From Cyanidiococcus yangmingshanensis (lineage: Eukaryota > Rhodophyta > Bangiophyceae > Cyanidiales > Cyanidiaceae), in contig VWRR01000020.1 in NCBI GenBank assembly GCA_013995675.1, positions 62,001 to 126,000 of the forward strand: a stretch of 64,000 nt of DNA. The letters are read 5' to 3'. A model generated the notes under the pieces. It was not told the origin of the DNA, did no database searches, and was given only the letters and a program-made list of their open reading frames with translations. Of this stretch, positions 10,383 to 21,631 are shown in pieces (the stretch's first letter is position 1; each line of letters begins with the position of its first letter). The position numbers were made by a program, and so were the translations under genes.

Positions 10383-12670
10383 TCAACGACTCGATAGCGA
10401 ATCATCACCCTGTTTACGCCACTTGAACCAGAACCCCAACTTTGATCTCTTCAGAGCGTCTGCTATTGACTGGACGGTGCGCGCACGCTTGCCGCGACAT
10501 GATCTAGTGTCTCCTGTCGACTTGAGCTGCGGGATCTCTGTCGAAGCGGATGCTGAATGACGTTGATCTGGGAATATTTTGCTCCAGCTTGTGCCCGGTG
10601 CTCTCGACGCAAGCATGGATTGAGCTTCTGGCGCGCCGTTTCTGACTGGCGAGATCGTGGCACGAGACGCCCACACCCCTTGCACAGTCGGTCCGTTGGA
10701 GGTGCGAACGAGGTGGCCGTCCGCTGTGCGCAACGCCAGAAAATCATCATCGCTTAATGCGTGCCGATTCGAGGAGCCAGCCATCTCCATCGTGTTGTTT
10801 TCTGTGGCTCCCTCGTGATTCACTCCCAAGGTGTTGGGAACAATCGGTGTCGAATCGCGTTCGAGTGCCACAACTTTCCCGGCGACCGTGCGCGCTTGGT
10901 ACTCGGCTGGTTCATGCAGTGGTGACACAGCGTTCGGGCTCTCCACAGCTATCTCACATTCTTGATCCATGTTTCGCATGCTGGATTCGGCAGCCGAGTT
11001 CGCGTCGCCACCACTACCAAATTCGGGCTCGTTCTGGTCAGGCTGTTCTAGGCCCTTCTCCAGTGCGTCAATGCGAGCTTGTCGCCGAATGCGCTCGCCC
11101 TCGAGAAACACTAGGCTTTCTTGTTCCAACTTCTTCCTTGTCGCCAATGCTTGTACTGCTGTGGCTTCGATCTCTGTCGGCGCCGCAGGGACTCCTACAC
11201 CGCAGGTGTGAAAAGCCAGGATCTGTTCGGCGCTAAAGTTCATGGTATTGGCCTGGCGACGACTAGGCCCAGGCCCGTGACCAATTCCATGCTTGACGCT
11301 GGCGCGATCAACACGTGCAGTACGACCTCTGCTCACCTTTTTCGCGTAGAGTTGGTCAATGCCATCTTGTTTTGTGGCCGTTTTGCCCACTGGTCGAAAA
11401 CCAGTCAGCGAGGCGGTACCAATGCGTGCAACACCAGCTGCATCGATCGCTTCGGTTGGGTTGCCGTTCGATACGGCAGTCAGATCTCGTGGAATCCTCA
11501 AGGGATGACGCTTTCATCGACAAAGACGCACTTGTGCCGGCGAGTGCCGTTTGAATGTCTGCACGAATCGCTGCGTCTGCTGGAAGCATGGTTAGCAGCG
11601 CCCGCAGCACAAGATCACTAGCTTGTCTCTTTTCCAAGTAGGGATCAACTGGTTCCTCCAGCAGGCGAGCCATCTCGCGTTGTTTCCATTGTTCACGGCG
11701 GCGTGCAGCTTCTGCTTCGCGTCGCTCCTGTCGAGCTTGCCGTTCCTGCTCCCACCAGAGCCGCTCGTTCTCTCTCCATTTGCGCTCTGCTTCACGGTGC
11801 GTATCCCAGAGTGCCTGTATCTCTTGGCGCAACTCAGTGAATCTCTTCTGGAGGGCGTCCCGATCAATAGGAGTCGCAGCAGCACGTGCCTTGTCGACTT
11901 GTTCATCAACGCTTTTGCGTAACTGATCGAGCTGTTCGCGCTGGCGATCCAGCTCTTTACGTGCCTCGCTGATCTCCTCCTCCAGTTTACGGCGTTCTGA
12001 CTCGAGATCTTCCCGTTTGCGTACGGATAACCTCCCTTTGCTCACGGCGGCTCTCCTGTTCTCGTTCTGCCGCCTTGGCCTCTTCGCGCGCGTGAATCCG
12101 CAAATACGAAAGCTCCGCGATCATGCGTTTCTCTTCCGAAAGGCTCAGCGTTGAATGCGCTTGCGCCTCTTCGAGTTCTTCAATTCGTGCGTCGACATCC
12201 GCCACAGAACGGTATTTCCGAGCCCCAAAGCTTGTTGTTGTCGTCTTTGCGCCAGGCGTATTCGCACTTTCGCGAAAACGCTCTTGCAGCGCGCGTTTTC
12301 TATCCAGCAGTTCACGCCAGCGCTCCTGCGCCTTGTGCAACGCTGTTTTCGCGGCTTGAAACTCGGCCTGGTGGCGATCACGAATAGCACGCACCTGCTG
12401 CCGAGCGCCCGCTGACAATGACAGCTGCCGCTTGATTTGCTCCAGCTCAGCACTTTTCTCGCCTTCCAGACGCTTCACTTCCTCAACGCTTGGCCGCGAA
12501 TAACGTTTCACACGCACTTTTCCACCAGTTTCCCGAGGGAGATCAACCGGTTTCGGGTCACTCGCAGCAACATCTCCGTTGGACAACGCAGCTGACTTAC
12601 TGTCAGTTGCCGTTGGAGAAACAGCGCTTGTCGGCTGCTGTTCCGTTACGTCACCGATCTCGTGCTCCAT
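10383..12670 (-). CDS. BFR1: BFR1 / proton-pump-interactor-like coiled-coil protein (two frame changes)
   Basis: It starts at ATG 12670. After an acidic, Ser/Thr-rich head come a basic stretch (VRVKRYSRPSVEEVKRLEGE) and a long coiled coil with the family signature YRSVADVDARIEELE followed by STLSLSEEKRMIAEL. This block is shared by yeast Bfr1, a polysome-associated mRNP protein, and plant proton-pump interactors. A second coiled coil and a conserved FSAEQILAFHTCGVGVP element follow, then an unstructured tail. The three parts lie in successive frames. The changes map to an AAA run (plus-strand TTT near 12015) and a CCC run (plus-strand GGG near 11502), each worth one extra base. Corrected length is about 761 residues. 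A role in mRNA/ER association is inferred from the family. Confidence 0.7.
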
Positions 12671-12771
12671 GCCAACTCCAACTACAAGTCCCTTGGTCGA
12701 AACACACCAGGCTACAAACCAGATCCGGCACCCGTCTTTCCGTGCCGCTCGCGAGTGTGTACACAAGCCGT

Positions 12772-13062
12772 TCACGGACAACACTTTTTGAAACGAACTG
12801 CGTTACGGAGAGGTGTTGTCGTTACTCCGCTGCGGCCCAGCGCTACGGACACCTCTGCACGATCGCCGACGATGGCCTGTATCGCCGCTTGTGCGCTCGC
12901 TGCGGCAAGTGGATGGTCACGGCGGATCGCGGCCCACAGCGCCGCCGATGAGCCAGAGGAATCATACGTGACGAGATGCGACGCGCGGCGGTGTGGATCC
13001 ACTCCTCTTGGCGATCGGAGGGGCATGTGTGGATGGCTCGTGGATCTCTTTCCGAGATGCAT
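12772..13062 (-). CDS. Possible small hypothetical protein
   Basis: A 96-residue frame with an ATG start, about 100 bp upstream of the BFR1-like gene on the same strand. The middle is Ala-rich and helical (AALWAAIRRDHPLAAASAQ), and this stretch is locally more GC-rich than the flanking intergenic DNA, as coding DNA here tends to be. I recognise no family, and it could be a chance frame. Confidence 0.3.
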   Translation of the reverse strand: MHLGKRSTSHPHMPLRSPRGVDPHRRASHLVTYDSSGSSAALWAAIRRDHPLAAASAQAAIQAIVGDRAEVSVALGRSGVTTTPLRNAVRFKKCCP

Positions 13063-13112
13063 ATCGTCGTGGAGGATGTATACCGGTTGATTTATTGTAT
13101 GTCTGCCAGAAT

Positions 13113-13250
13113 GGCTTGCTCATTCACTGAGTCTATGCATCTCGAAAAGGCTTGCTCGTTGATTGATTTGAATGGCTAGATTCTGGCTTGCTCAGTCACT
13201 GCGTCTATGCATCTCGAATAGGCTTGCTCATTGGTTGGCTGAATAAACGA
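13113..13250. repeat. 82-bp degenerate tandem duplication
   Basis: Two diverged copies start at 13113 and 13195. Both read GGCTTGCTCxxTCACT, then GTCTATGCATCTCGAA, then GGCTTGCTC again. The 9-mer GGCTTGCTC therefore recurs at about 13113, 13149, 13195 and 13231, giving a nested repeat. No frame crosses it convincingly. Confidence 0.75.
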
Positions 13251-15192
13251 CTGCATGTCAGCCAGGCGTGCGAAATGGGCGCGAATCATGGCGGATCGCA
13301 AAACAGCGCCCATGAAGCCGATGTAGCAGAATATCGTGCTGTTCCGCGATCATCAAGAGCGATGCTCTGTACGCTGATTCGTCTCGTAAGGTATCCGCGA
13401 ACAGTCGTCGTTGGTCTTCGCGAGCATCTCGTCTGGGTCAAGGAGGAATACTCGAATGTGAGTGAGACCGATTTTCGAATCGAGTCACATGCCGTTGTCA
13501 CAAGATCGTCTGAACTAGAGACATGAGTTCGTGCATTTGCTCGATGCATTCTCTATCAGAGAGAGATATGGACGAGCTCGAATCGGGCATGGCTTGAGCT
13601 CATTCTATTTGTCGCCATGGAATCAACCACGATGCAGAGAGACTCTCATTCCGTGGCTCGCGTTGACGTTCGCAGGCATTCCCCGAAAGCGTCAAGTCAA
13701 CGTTTGGGTAGCTCCCTGCTTAACAGAGTTTGGATCCTTCTGTAGAGATGAAACCTCCGACTTGATCACGGTGCATCAGATGAATCACCGACCAAGTGTC
13801 CATCAAAGCAGCGCTTAGAGAACGACGACATACAAGCCCTGAAAACCTTCGCTGAATTGGTTCGCACGACACGGTTCTCGGAGCAGTTCCTAAAGACGCT
13901 GTATTCGGATCTGTACACGCCTGGCTTGGGCCTTTGATGGACTTGGTATTTACGATGCAGTGTTCTGGAGAGTGCCCGAGCGCGGAGGAAAGGCAATTCC
14001 ATTCACGCTTTAGAGTGTTCGCGCATTCCAACCCATTCTCATTTGTACTTGCTTTGCGAAAAGCATACGGATAATGTCGAGAGGAAAAGCGATGCAGCCG
14101 GGTGGCGCTCACGAGCATGGTAGGTTTCCAATCCATGAGTCCGCATCGAGGACTCGATAGAAGAGACGCAATCCTGAATCCGGGTCTGACCGCTCGGGGT
14201 ACAATGAACTTTGCGAGCATAAAACTGAGGTCGTGTCGGGACGCCCGTTGCCTCCCAAAGTCGATCGTATGGACCTGGTTCGGAGCTCTATCCGACAGGC
14301 CCATATGCCTCTCTTCAGCTTCTTTTCTCATGAAGAGGGTCTGGAACGATTCATTGGGCACCGGGCAAAGGATATACTCGTTTCGTGATTCAAATCAATC
14401 ATGCGCTCTAGCGCAGCCTCTCGGTGTACCAAGAGTACACGAAACTGACTTGAGGCTTTGTGCAGAGTCTGAAACGGAAATCACGCCTCATGAGTTGGGA
14501 CCGAATGGCGTCATACGGTGTTTCCAATCCTGCTGTTGCTGCCAAGGAATCGAATAAATTTTAGCTGTGACTTGCTTCCCTACAAAACTGCTGCAGTCGC
14601 AATTTCTCGGTTTTCGATAGTTTACCAACACGTAATATCGATACGATTCGAGCTTCGAAAACCCTAAGCCCACTCAACTGTTCGGAGGAACGGGTTTCGC
14701 TTTGCGTCTGCGGGGCGCCAACGCTAACAGACGTTTGGACGAAGCGGTTTGGAACCGCCTCGCAGTTCCTTCCTATTGGACGACTTGTACAGTGCAACTC
14801 AAGCCAGGTGATCCGAGCTCTGCGTTCATATTACCGTGGTGACTTTATCCACGTGTGTGGTGTGTCTAAACGGGGACTTGATCCCTCACGGGGAGTGTGA
14901 CTTTGCGCTTCGTTCTCGAGCGAAACCGGCAAGAAACGCGTGCAAATCTTCTCGGTATCCCCAGAGCGTGGACTGCAGCCGAGAAAACCAGCACTTGAGA
15001 TCGAGCGGTATGCACTATCCCTGCCCAACGTTGCAGTTTCTCGGCTGGATTTTTTCTCACAGTACTCGACGCGGTTGCCACCAGTCTGCTGCAACCCAGC
15101 GCTTCTTATCGAGGCGACATCAACAGGACGCTCCGTCCGTCAACCGCCGCTTTTGGACCTGTTACGCTGGAGGCAAGGAGGTTCGTATCACC
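13251..15192. other. Long intergenic region, nothing recognised
   Basis: Nearly 2 kb with only weak overlapping frames on both strands. The last 180 bp before the NAD(P)HX dehydratase start (ATG at 15010, in frame) could encode a Ser/Arg/Gln-rich transit peptide for that enzyme. Confidence 0.4.
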
Positions 15193-16225
15193 ATGGATGT
15201 GAGCGAGCCAGCACATTTACTTCGCGCGTACCGAAAACTCATTCCCGACTGGGAAGTGTTGCAACACAAAGGTGCTGCTGGTCGTGTTGCGATTATCGGT
15301 GGTTGTCTCGAGTATACTGGGGCACCTTATCTCGCTGCTATGAGCGCTACGCGAGCAGGCGCAGACCTGGCGTACATATTTTGCGAGGCTAGCGCAGCGA
15401 TGCCTCTGAAAGCCTACGCCCCGGACTTGATCGTGATCCCGACCTACACCTCAGGTGCAGCCGATGATCAGTCTAGAAATCTACTTCAAAGCGCGAATGC
15501 ATCGGACGCAATTTCTCGCTTCGATTCTTGGCTTCCACGATTGCATGCGGTTTGTTTTGGACCAGGTCTCGGACGAGACCCGAGCGTCCTAGCCATAGTA
15601 CAGGAGCTGATGGTGCGTGCACTAAAGCAGCCAGTGCCAATGGTCATTGATGCGGATGCGCTTTTTCTGCTGAGTCAGTTCGGCCCGACAAGGACTGGGA
15701 GCGAATCTGGCTGCAACCCTTGCCGAACGCCGAAACCGATTCATGGCGCCAGCGACTGCATCAGGAGCGTCTGCTCCAGTCGTCGTTACCCCCAATGCAG
15801 TCGAAATGCGCAGACTGCTACAGTCGTTTGACTGCCAGAGCCCCGGAGAATGGCTCCGCAACATATTGATACCCGGAGACACCGTTTTAGAGAAAGGTCA
15901 GTACGATCGAATTCACACGCTCGTCGACCTGAATCTCGAGTACGCAAAATCGGTGTCGACAGTTTCTTGTACAGAGCACGGATCGCCACGACGCTGTGGC
16001 GGTCAAGGCGACATCCTGAGCGGCATCTTGGTCACCTCGCTGGCTTGGATGCGATTTCAGAGCGAGAGGGCGAGTGCGCTCGTTGCCGCATTCGGAGCCA
16101 GCACCCTGACACGACGAGCCTCACGACTGGCGTTTGCAGCCAAATATCGCGCAATGACCGCGACCGATGTACTGGAAGAGGTCGGGCCAGCTTTTCGTGC
16201 CTTTGAGAATAACTCCGAGAAATAG
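15193..16225 (+). CDS. NAXD: ATP-dependent (S)-NAD(P)H-hydrate dehydratase (one frame change)
   Basis: This metabolite-repair enzyme dehydrates damaged NAD(P)HX at the expense of ATP. Near the start is the YjeF C-domain/Carkd signature GRVAIIGGCLEYTGAPYLAA, then KAYAPDLIVIP, FGPGLGRDPS and, near the C-terminus, the nucleotide-binding EHGSPRRCGGQGDILSG. All are near consensus. The frame changes once, at a CCC run at 15684-15686, and the corrected length is about 343 residues, normal for the eukaryotic enzyme. I chose the ATG at 15193 because the domain begins about 35 residues later. An in-frame ATG at 15010 would add a basic, Ser-rich extension that could target the protein to plastid or mitochondrion. 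Confidence 0.88.
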
Positions 16226-16767
16226 ACATTTGTTCTGGGAGCGAATGCATGAGCCCAGTGCGACCGAGGAAAAGACCTGTGGTCTGTATCCCGAGACGAT
16301 AGACGTGCCGCAAGTGCATGCAAATACAAGGGTTCATCAGGCAGAGAGGACAAAGCACCTCGAAGCTAGTGGATTGCAACGGAATCGAATTCGTCACCAT
16401 CGCGTGCTTGTTTCTACCAGACACTAGAGACGCTCCAGCAAACTGTGATCGAGACTCGCGGATGCTCTCGTGGTGAGCAGGTATCCATAAGGGATTTCGC
16501 TTGGGTCTTGGCCGTGAGATGTCGAAAGAACACGCATGAGTGCACGCACGGATGCAGGCACTGGCCAGGGTGGACAGCGTGTGTCCAAAATTGGATCCTC
16601 GATATCCAGCGTCCATGGATGACCCATAAAGTAAGCAAAAGTGCACTCTTGTCCAATCCTGGCCAGGCGTTCTTGCGTCAAGGGCACGCATTGTGTGCAG
16701 ATCGCATCCATGTTCCCGCGTATTCTTCGGTTCTGGAGCAGTTGGTGCGCTCCCAACACCATCCATA

Positions 16768-18281
16768 ATGGATACTGTGGAGACGCTTCCTAAAGACACG
16801 TTTGCGGCCATGCCCGAATGGGCTCAGACCGCCGCTGGTGAGGGTATGGAGCTTTTGAGTCAAGTTGTCCGTGCACGAGCACGTGAGCAAACGTTCGCGT
16901 CTGAGGCGGGTGCTGACGAGGCGAGCGTCGAGCAGACATCCTATGCAGACGTTGCGAGCCTGTTCTCCGAGCTCTTGGAACGTCTCGAGTCAAGCTCTGA
17001 GTTTGTTGATCTGGATCGATCGACTTGCTATGCGGAGTTATTGGTGCTGTACGGGAGAGCGCTCCTCGGCTCAGCTTGGAACACACTCGAGCAGGAGGCG
17101 GAAGCGCGTCTGCTGGGGCCACCAGTGCCGCGCTTTGTCGCAACCAAGGGAGACGTCAGTGATGAACAGGATCCTGGAAGACAGTGCTGCGGAAGATGAA
17201 GACGACGACCAGAGGAACGGTGACGAGGCCGCAGCGGCTGGTAAACGCACCGCTCCCGATGACGACCGTGCGGCGCGCGTCGCTGCGTCGGCAGAGCCCC
17301 GTTCGAGGTCGACTGCTGAAGGCGGTTCTGTGCGCGGACCTTGATAGGAAGTCTCCATTCAAACAGGTCACTGGGTGTTCACGCAGCGACGACTCGGGCG
17401 AGTCAGGAGAGAAGCAGACTCGAGCAGAGATGGATCGGGCGCAGGACGAGGACGCGCAGAGCACAGATATCGAGGCGGGAGCAGGAAAAGATGATGATGC
17501 AGCTGCAGCAATAGATCACGAGTGCGACGGCAGTGCTCCAGATGGAGGCCAGTACCAAGATAACGGTGATGACGATGATGATGCTCGACGGGCCTGGGAA
17601 GTTCTCGAATGTGCACGGACGATTTTCGCCCAGGCGGGAGATCAGTACATCTCGCGGGTTTCCGTCTGCTATGAGCTGCTGGGAGATCTGTCTCTGTACG
17701 TTAATGATGCATTTGATCAAGCAGCCCAGGACTACGCTGAGGCCATTTCGTATGCGGAGCGCACTGAGGGCTCGCACAGCCGACGCGTTGCCTCTCTAGC
17801 GCATCGACGATACGTGGCTTTGCGGAGCGCGGGTTGTTGGTCAGAGGCTCTCGACGCGCTCTCACGGGCAAAAGCGATCCTCGCTGCCCGACTGTGCGAT
17901 CTACCGGATACTGAGTGGAGTGACGAAGCGTCTCTGGTTCAGGAACTGGAATCAGAATGCCAAATGGTCGCGGATGCCATGCGGAAACTGGAGCAGCGAG
18001 TCCAAGTCGATCGAGAACAGTCGGTTGCATCGGCAAAAATGGGCAATGGGCGCTCCGTAACGACAGAGACGATGGGGATCGCGGCTCCGCCACCCGCTGA
18101 CGCAGTGACTGTTGTACCGCGGCGCGGCATCAAACGATCAGTCGCGGAGACGGAGTCACAGACCGAAAACGTGCCCACTGAGACGAACCTGGGCGTGAAG
18201 CAGAGGTCGGGTAGCGATCCGGTGACATCGAAAACCTCAGGCGAACCGCATCCGCAGACTGCGTGCCCTGTATTCAAATAA
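16768..18281 (+). CDS. NASP: NASP/Hif1-type histone chaperone with TPR repeats (two frame changes)
   Basis: NASP family proteins chaperone H3-H4 through TPRs interrupted by an acidic stretch. The N-terminal TPR-like part contains STCYAELLVLYGRALLGSA. A long acidic, low-complexity insert follows (AAEDEDDDQ, GDDDDDARR), then the SHNi-TPR-like segment SRVSVCYELLGDLSLYVNDA, and another TPR (EALDALSRAKAILAARL). The tail is Ser/Thr-rich and basic near an IKRSVAE motif. The three frames join at GG pairs near 17169 and 17336, each worth one extra base. Corrected length is about 503 residues. The start at 16768 follows NAD(P)HX dehydratase on the same strand by about 540 bp. It converges with the capping enzyme gene. 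Confidence 0.75.
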
Positions 18282-18857
18282 TTCAGCGAGGAGCCTGCTC
18301 CAATCATGCTTGGTTCCGGACGGACAACTGCTGGACTTGTTGCCTCGGCTCCCAGATCTTCTATCATGGATCGGAGGAGTGCCGGTCTCATGGACCAAGG
18401 CGTCGTGTGCTTCCAATACAGAACAAGCGCGGCTGTATCTGGCGCGATCAGGGAACGATTGGCCTGTCGGTAGATGGTCCAAAGTCGTGCCCTCAGTCAC
18501 CTTTCCAATAGAGATCTGAGTACAATCTGAAATGGTAGCGACCTTTGCGAACCTTTTATCCGACAGGATTGCTGAGCTCAATGCGCACCGACCCGAGTCC
18601 TGCAACATGCGATGCAACTCGATTAAGCGTTGCGAAACACAGCTACCGGTTAGAGAAGACGTCTCGAGCTGCTCGGGTTGCCCATTCCGAAAGCGACTTG
18701 ATGGCAGTCGAAGATGCAAGGAACGAAGCGACAGCGGCAGCGTCCAGATGGAACGCCTGCCGCTTTTCGACATCGCCCGTTCGCAATACGGCTGGGCGCC
18801 GCTTCTCTGCGCGCTCAAGATACACCACCCAAACCGACATAACCGACATCGGGAGCT
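18282..18857. other. Convergent intergenic region
   Basis: Between the 3' ends of the NASP-like and capping-enzyme genes. No supported gene; expected to hold both polyadenylation signals, which I could not identify. Confidence 0.4.
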
Positions 18858-20099
18858 TTACGGACTTCCACTGATGATTCTCGGCGGTGGAAATATCGAC
18901 ATGGGGGTCGTTCGCATGTACGCCCAGTTGTGCTCATCAAAGAGATCTCCTAGATTTGTTTCGCGCGCTGTGACGCTGGCCTGAAGTTGCGTCCACGACT
19001 GGCGAGTCGCCTCATCCACACCACAGATGCGTTCCACGAGCTCGGAGCGGGTCACATTCTCAGCGATTGCTTCCAGGCAATCAATCACCACGGAGGCATA
19101 GTTTGGCGACTCCTTGTCCATACGCGGTCGGAGATAACGCCATTCGCCGGCTTGCCGATCGTACGTGCACTCGATAACGGCCTCATGCCAGCGAGCATAG
19201 TCCTGAAACCATTCGCGTTTCAAACGACTGGGAAAGTAAACCTCGCGATACCTGACGACGCCGTTGTCGCCGCGATAACCAATATAGGCATGGATGTCCG
19301 TTGCTGGATCATTACCTGCCTGCAGCCAAAGTACGAAATCGACCGTATTATGGGTCGGGTACTTGTATTTCAAAAGTGCTGCACAGGTACGCAGCGTATA
19401 AGGTAGACCCACAGGCGTGATGATGATCCCATCGTTGCCGTTTTGGAGAACGCCATCGTTTCGCAGGTGCCGATACGTGTACGCTGGCGGGGCGCTGGCT
19501 TCTTCACCCTCCTTGCCTCCACGACCTTGATAGATACGTGCGAACAGAAGCGGCAGTTCGACTTTCTCATAAACGTCTTTGCGCCGAATACGTAGACAGC
19601 CAGCAGTTGCAGGGTGCAGGGTTCGTGGACCGGTCACGTACCGTTCGATGGCATCTAGGCGAACCCGATAGGACTGTTGAGCGATGCCGGCATCCCCCTC
19701 GATGGCGATCACGTCATAGGCCAGGTACTCGTACCGTTCGATACACTCATTATAGACCAATTCTCCATCTAGAAGCGTATCACGATGAAGGGAACCATCC
19801 GGCATGATGATGACCGGGTACGGACTAACGGCGTACAGGTCCAGTCGGCGGTCCACCAGAACGACACCAAGCTCCGTGGCATATAATAGATAGCGAACAC
19901 CGTCAGACTTTTCCAGCAGAAGGTAGTCACAGTCGCGGATCATCGAAAAGTGTCGTCTCGACAACGTGACTGGCATGCTGCCAGCGAAACCTCGTGGAGG
20001 CTCGGAGGCGCGAGCAGCTCGCTGAAACAGCGTCTGTAAGCGCTGTAGCAGTCGGCTTTTCTCCGCAGGTGGCAAGCGAATGTAGCCAGCCTCGGCCAT
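18858..20099 (-). CDS. mRNA capping enzyme, guanylyltransferase
   Basis: The 413-residue protein transfers GMP to the 5' diphosphate end of nascent mRNA. All nucleotidyltransferase motifs are visible in order: motif I EKSDGVRY with the GMP-accepting lysine near residue 64, motif III VDRRLDLY, motif IIIa LLDGELV, motif IV NDGIIITP, motif V LLKYKYP and, in the OB-fold, motif VI with the RPRMDKESPN element. There is no N-terminal RNA triphosphatase domain, so it is the separate, fungal/protist-style guanylyltransferase and not the bifunctional animal/plant enzyme. The start ATG at 20099 is the first in frame. The gene is uninterrupted. Confidence 0.93.
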   Translation of the reverse strand: MAEAGYIRLPPAEKSRLLQRLQTLFQRAARASEPPRGFAGSMPVTLSRRHFSMIRDCDYLLLEKSDGVRYLLYATELGVVLVDRRLDLYAVSPYPVIIMPDGSLHRDTLLDGELVYNECIERYEYLAYDVIAIEGDAGIAQQSYRVRLDAIERYVTGPRTLHPATAGCLRIRRKDVYEKVELPLLFARIYQGRGGKEGEEASAPPAYTYRHLRNDGVLQNGNDGIIITPVGLPYTLRTCAALLKYKYPTHNTVDFVLWLQAGNDPATDIHAYIGYRGDNGVVRYREVYFPSRLKREWFQDYARWHEAVIECTYDRQAGEWRYLRPRMDKESPNYASVVIDCLEAIAENVTRSELVERICGVDEATRQSWTQLQASVTARETNLGDLFDEHNWAYMRTTPMSIFPPPRIISGSP

Positions 20100-21417
20100 T
20101 TTCAGACCGCTGGTTGGAGCGATAACTCCAACTGCAGAGAAGCTAGCGAACGCTACCTATGTGTAAAGCCAGCGCTCAGCGTCGACCCCGCGTCGACCAT
20201 CAATCCTCGCCAAGTGACCGTCGTGTATGAAAGGGGGCCCACGAAACTGTCGCCACAGGGTGCTGGTGATCGTATCAGTGCAGAGCCTTGCCGCCTAAAA
20301 CGCCTGCCTTGGCACGTGCGCGAACACAGGATAACAGTTTTCGTTTGCGTTCTTCGCGAAATAGTCTCCAAGGTAGCGAGGACCCGTGCAGCACCAGGGC
20401 GCCGATATGGTGTTTCGATGATGCCGCTCAGCGCCAGGGGCACTTCCTATCTCCACCGGGTCGCTCGCGACCAGCGTGCAATTGATGAAGCACATCAAGT
20501 GTCTCACCCGTAAGAGGAGAGCTTGTTCAACAAGATGACCATGGAACCGTCGCTTACACCTCACCAGCTCATTTGAAAAGGTATTCCCCAAGCGAGCAGT
20601 TTCAATCGACGACCCAATGGGTGTGTCAAATACCTCAAGCCAACCAAGCAATACCTCGAGGAGCGTACACGAAGATGGCCTTACGAGCTCCTGCCGGAAA
20701 CTGCTCGGGATGATGCAAGAAGAACCAATTCGTTCGGGAATCCTTTTGTGAGAGCCCTGGCATCCGATTCGGAGATTGTGTATCGGGAAAATGTTGAATG
20801 CGTCCAGCGTGTGCAGGAGTAATGCAATGGTTCGAGTTCGACGTTTTGCCCCTACAGGTGCGTCTATAGCATCACGAAGATGGTGCTCAAAACGTGCCTC
20901 ATGTCCCTGTCGAGGCAATCGGTTCGGATCGAAAACTTGAGCACACGCGAAACGTCCGAGATCCCCGCTTGACTTCAATGAATCCGTCAACGGGAAAGCG
21001 CCCTGTTCATTCGGTACAGCCATGCAACGCTCAGAACATATCTGGGCAATGAACGAGCACTCTGCACGACCGCTCAAGTTGAGCAGACTCGAAAGAAGGA
21101 CGGTCTTGGAACCCGAACACTACATCACGATCTGGTGTCCGAACCAGCTTTCTCCAGATCAGTACTATGGATGAAAAACCGGCCCACGACCAGAGATACC
21201 ATAGATCATTGCGACGGTCACCAGAAGCGAATATTTGCTAGTCTCTGATCCCCCACAATATGAAATTCTACAATTTGAGGCATTCTTCAGGTTCATGCAA
21301 CAGTTATCTGGTGATGCATTTTGGGTTTGATCCGCTGTCCGCTGAGCGGTAGGCACCCACGCTATGGAATTCGTGCTCGGACATGCACGCACCGATTTTG
21401 GCGGCAAAAGATCGCGT

Positions 21418-21456
<39 letters not shown>

Positions 21457-21631
21457 CGGAGCCCTTTGTGCATGTGCGTGACGTATTCAGCATTTCTCGC
21501 TGTCTTGTTATTGTCTGGAAGCGTGTCTCAACCGAGCGACTCGTTCGCATTGTCGACAATAGGTCAGAGGTGTCTAAGGAAGGTTCATAGAAACGAGGTT
21601 GAGAAACACTTCAGAGATACTCAAAAATAAT
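20100..21631. other. Intergenic with one weak long frame and a simple repeat
   Basis: A minus-strand frame at 20295-21023 (243 codons from an ATG) is longer than most chance frames, but has no recognisable motif and is not otherwise gene-like. The tetranucleotide tract at about 21417-21458 lies upstream of the tubulin-cofactor gene. Confidence 0.35.
21417..21458. repeat. (CGCA)n microsatellite
   Basis: About ten perfect tandem copies of the tetranucleotide CGCA/ACGC, in intergenic DNA about 170 bp before the tubulin cofactor B start. Confidence 0.95.

Noticed and set aside
12000-12050. +1 recoding at the TAA stop that ends the first BFR1-like frame
   Set aside because: The second frame already reads a better coiled coil about 14 codons before the stop (REDLESERRKLEEE), so the change lies upstream of the stop, at the AAA run.
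13720-14361. Minus-strand 213-codon frame
   Set aside because: It begins with a non-ATG codon, has no domain, and lies in a region otherwise empty of coding signal.
16032-16811. Minus-strand frames of 113 and 259 codons between NAXD and NASP
   Set aside because: They overlap each other and the coding ends of both flanking plus-strand genes and carry no recognisable domain; the longer lacks an ATG at its upstream end.
20295-21023. Minus-strand 243-codon frame from an ATG
   Set aside because: Long enough to notice, but it has no motif, no coding-like composition and no partner frame; chance is not excluded.
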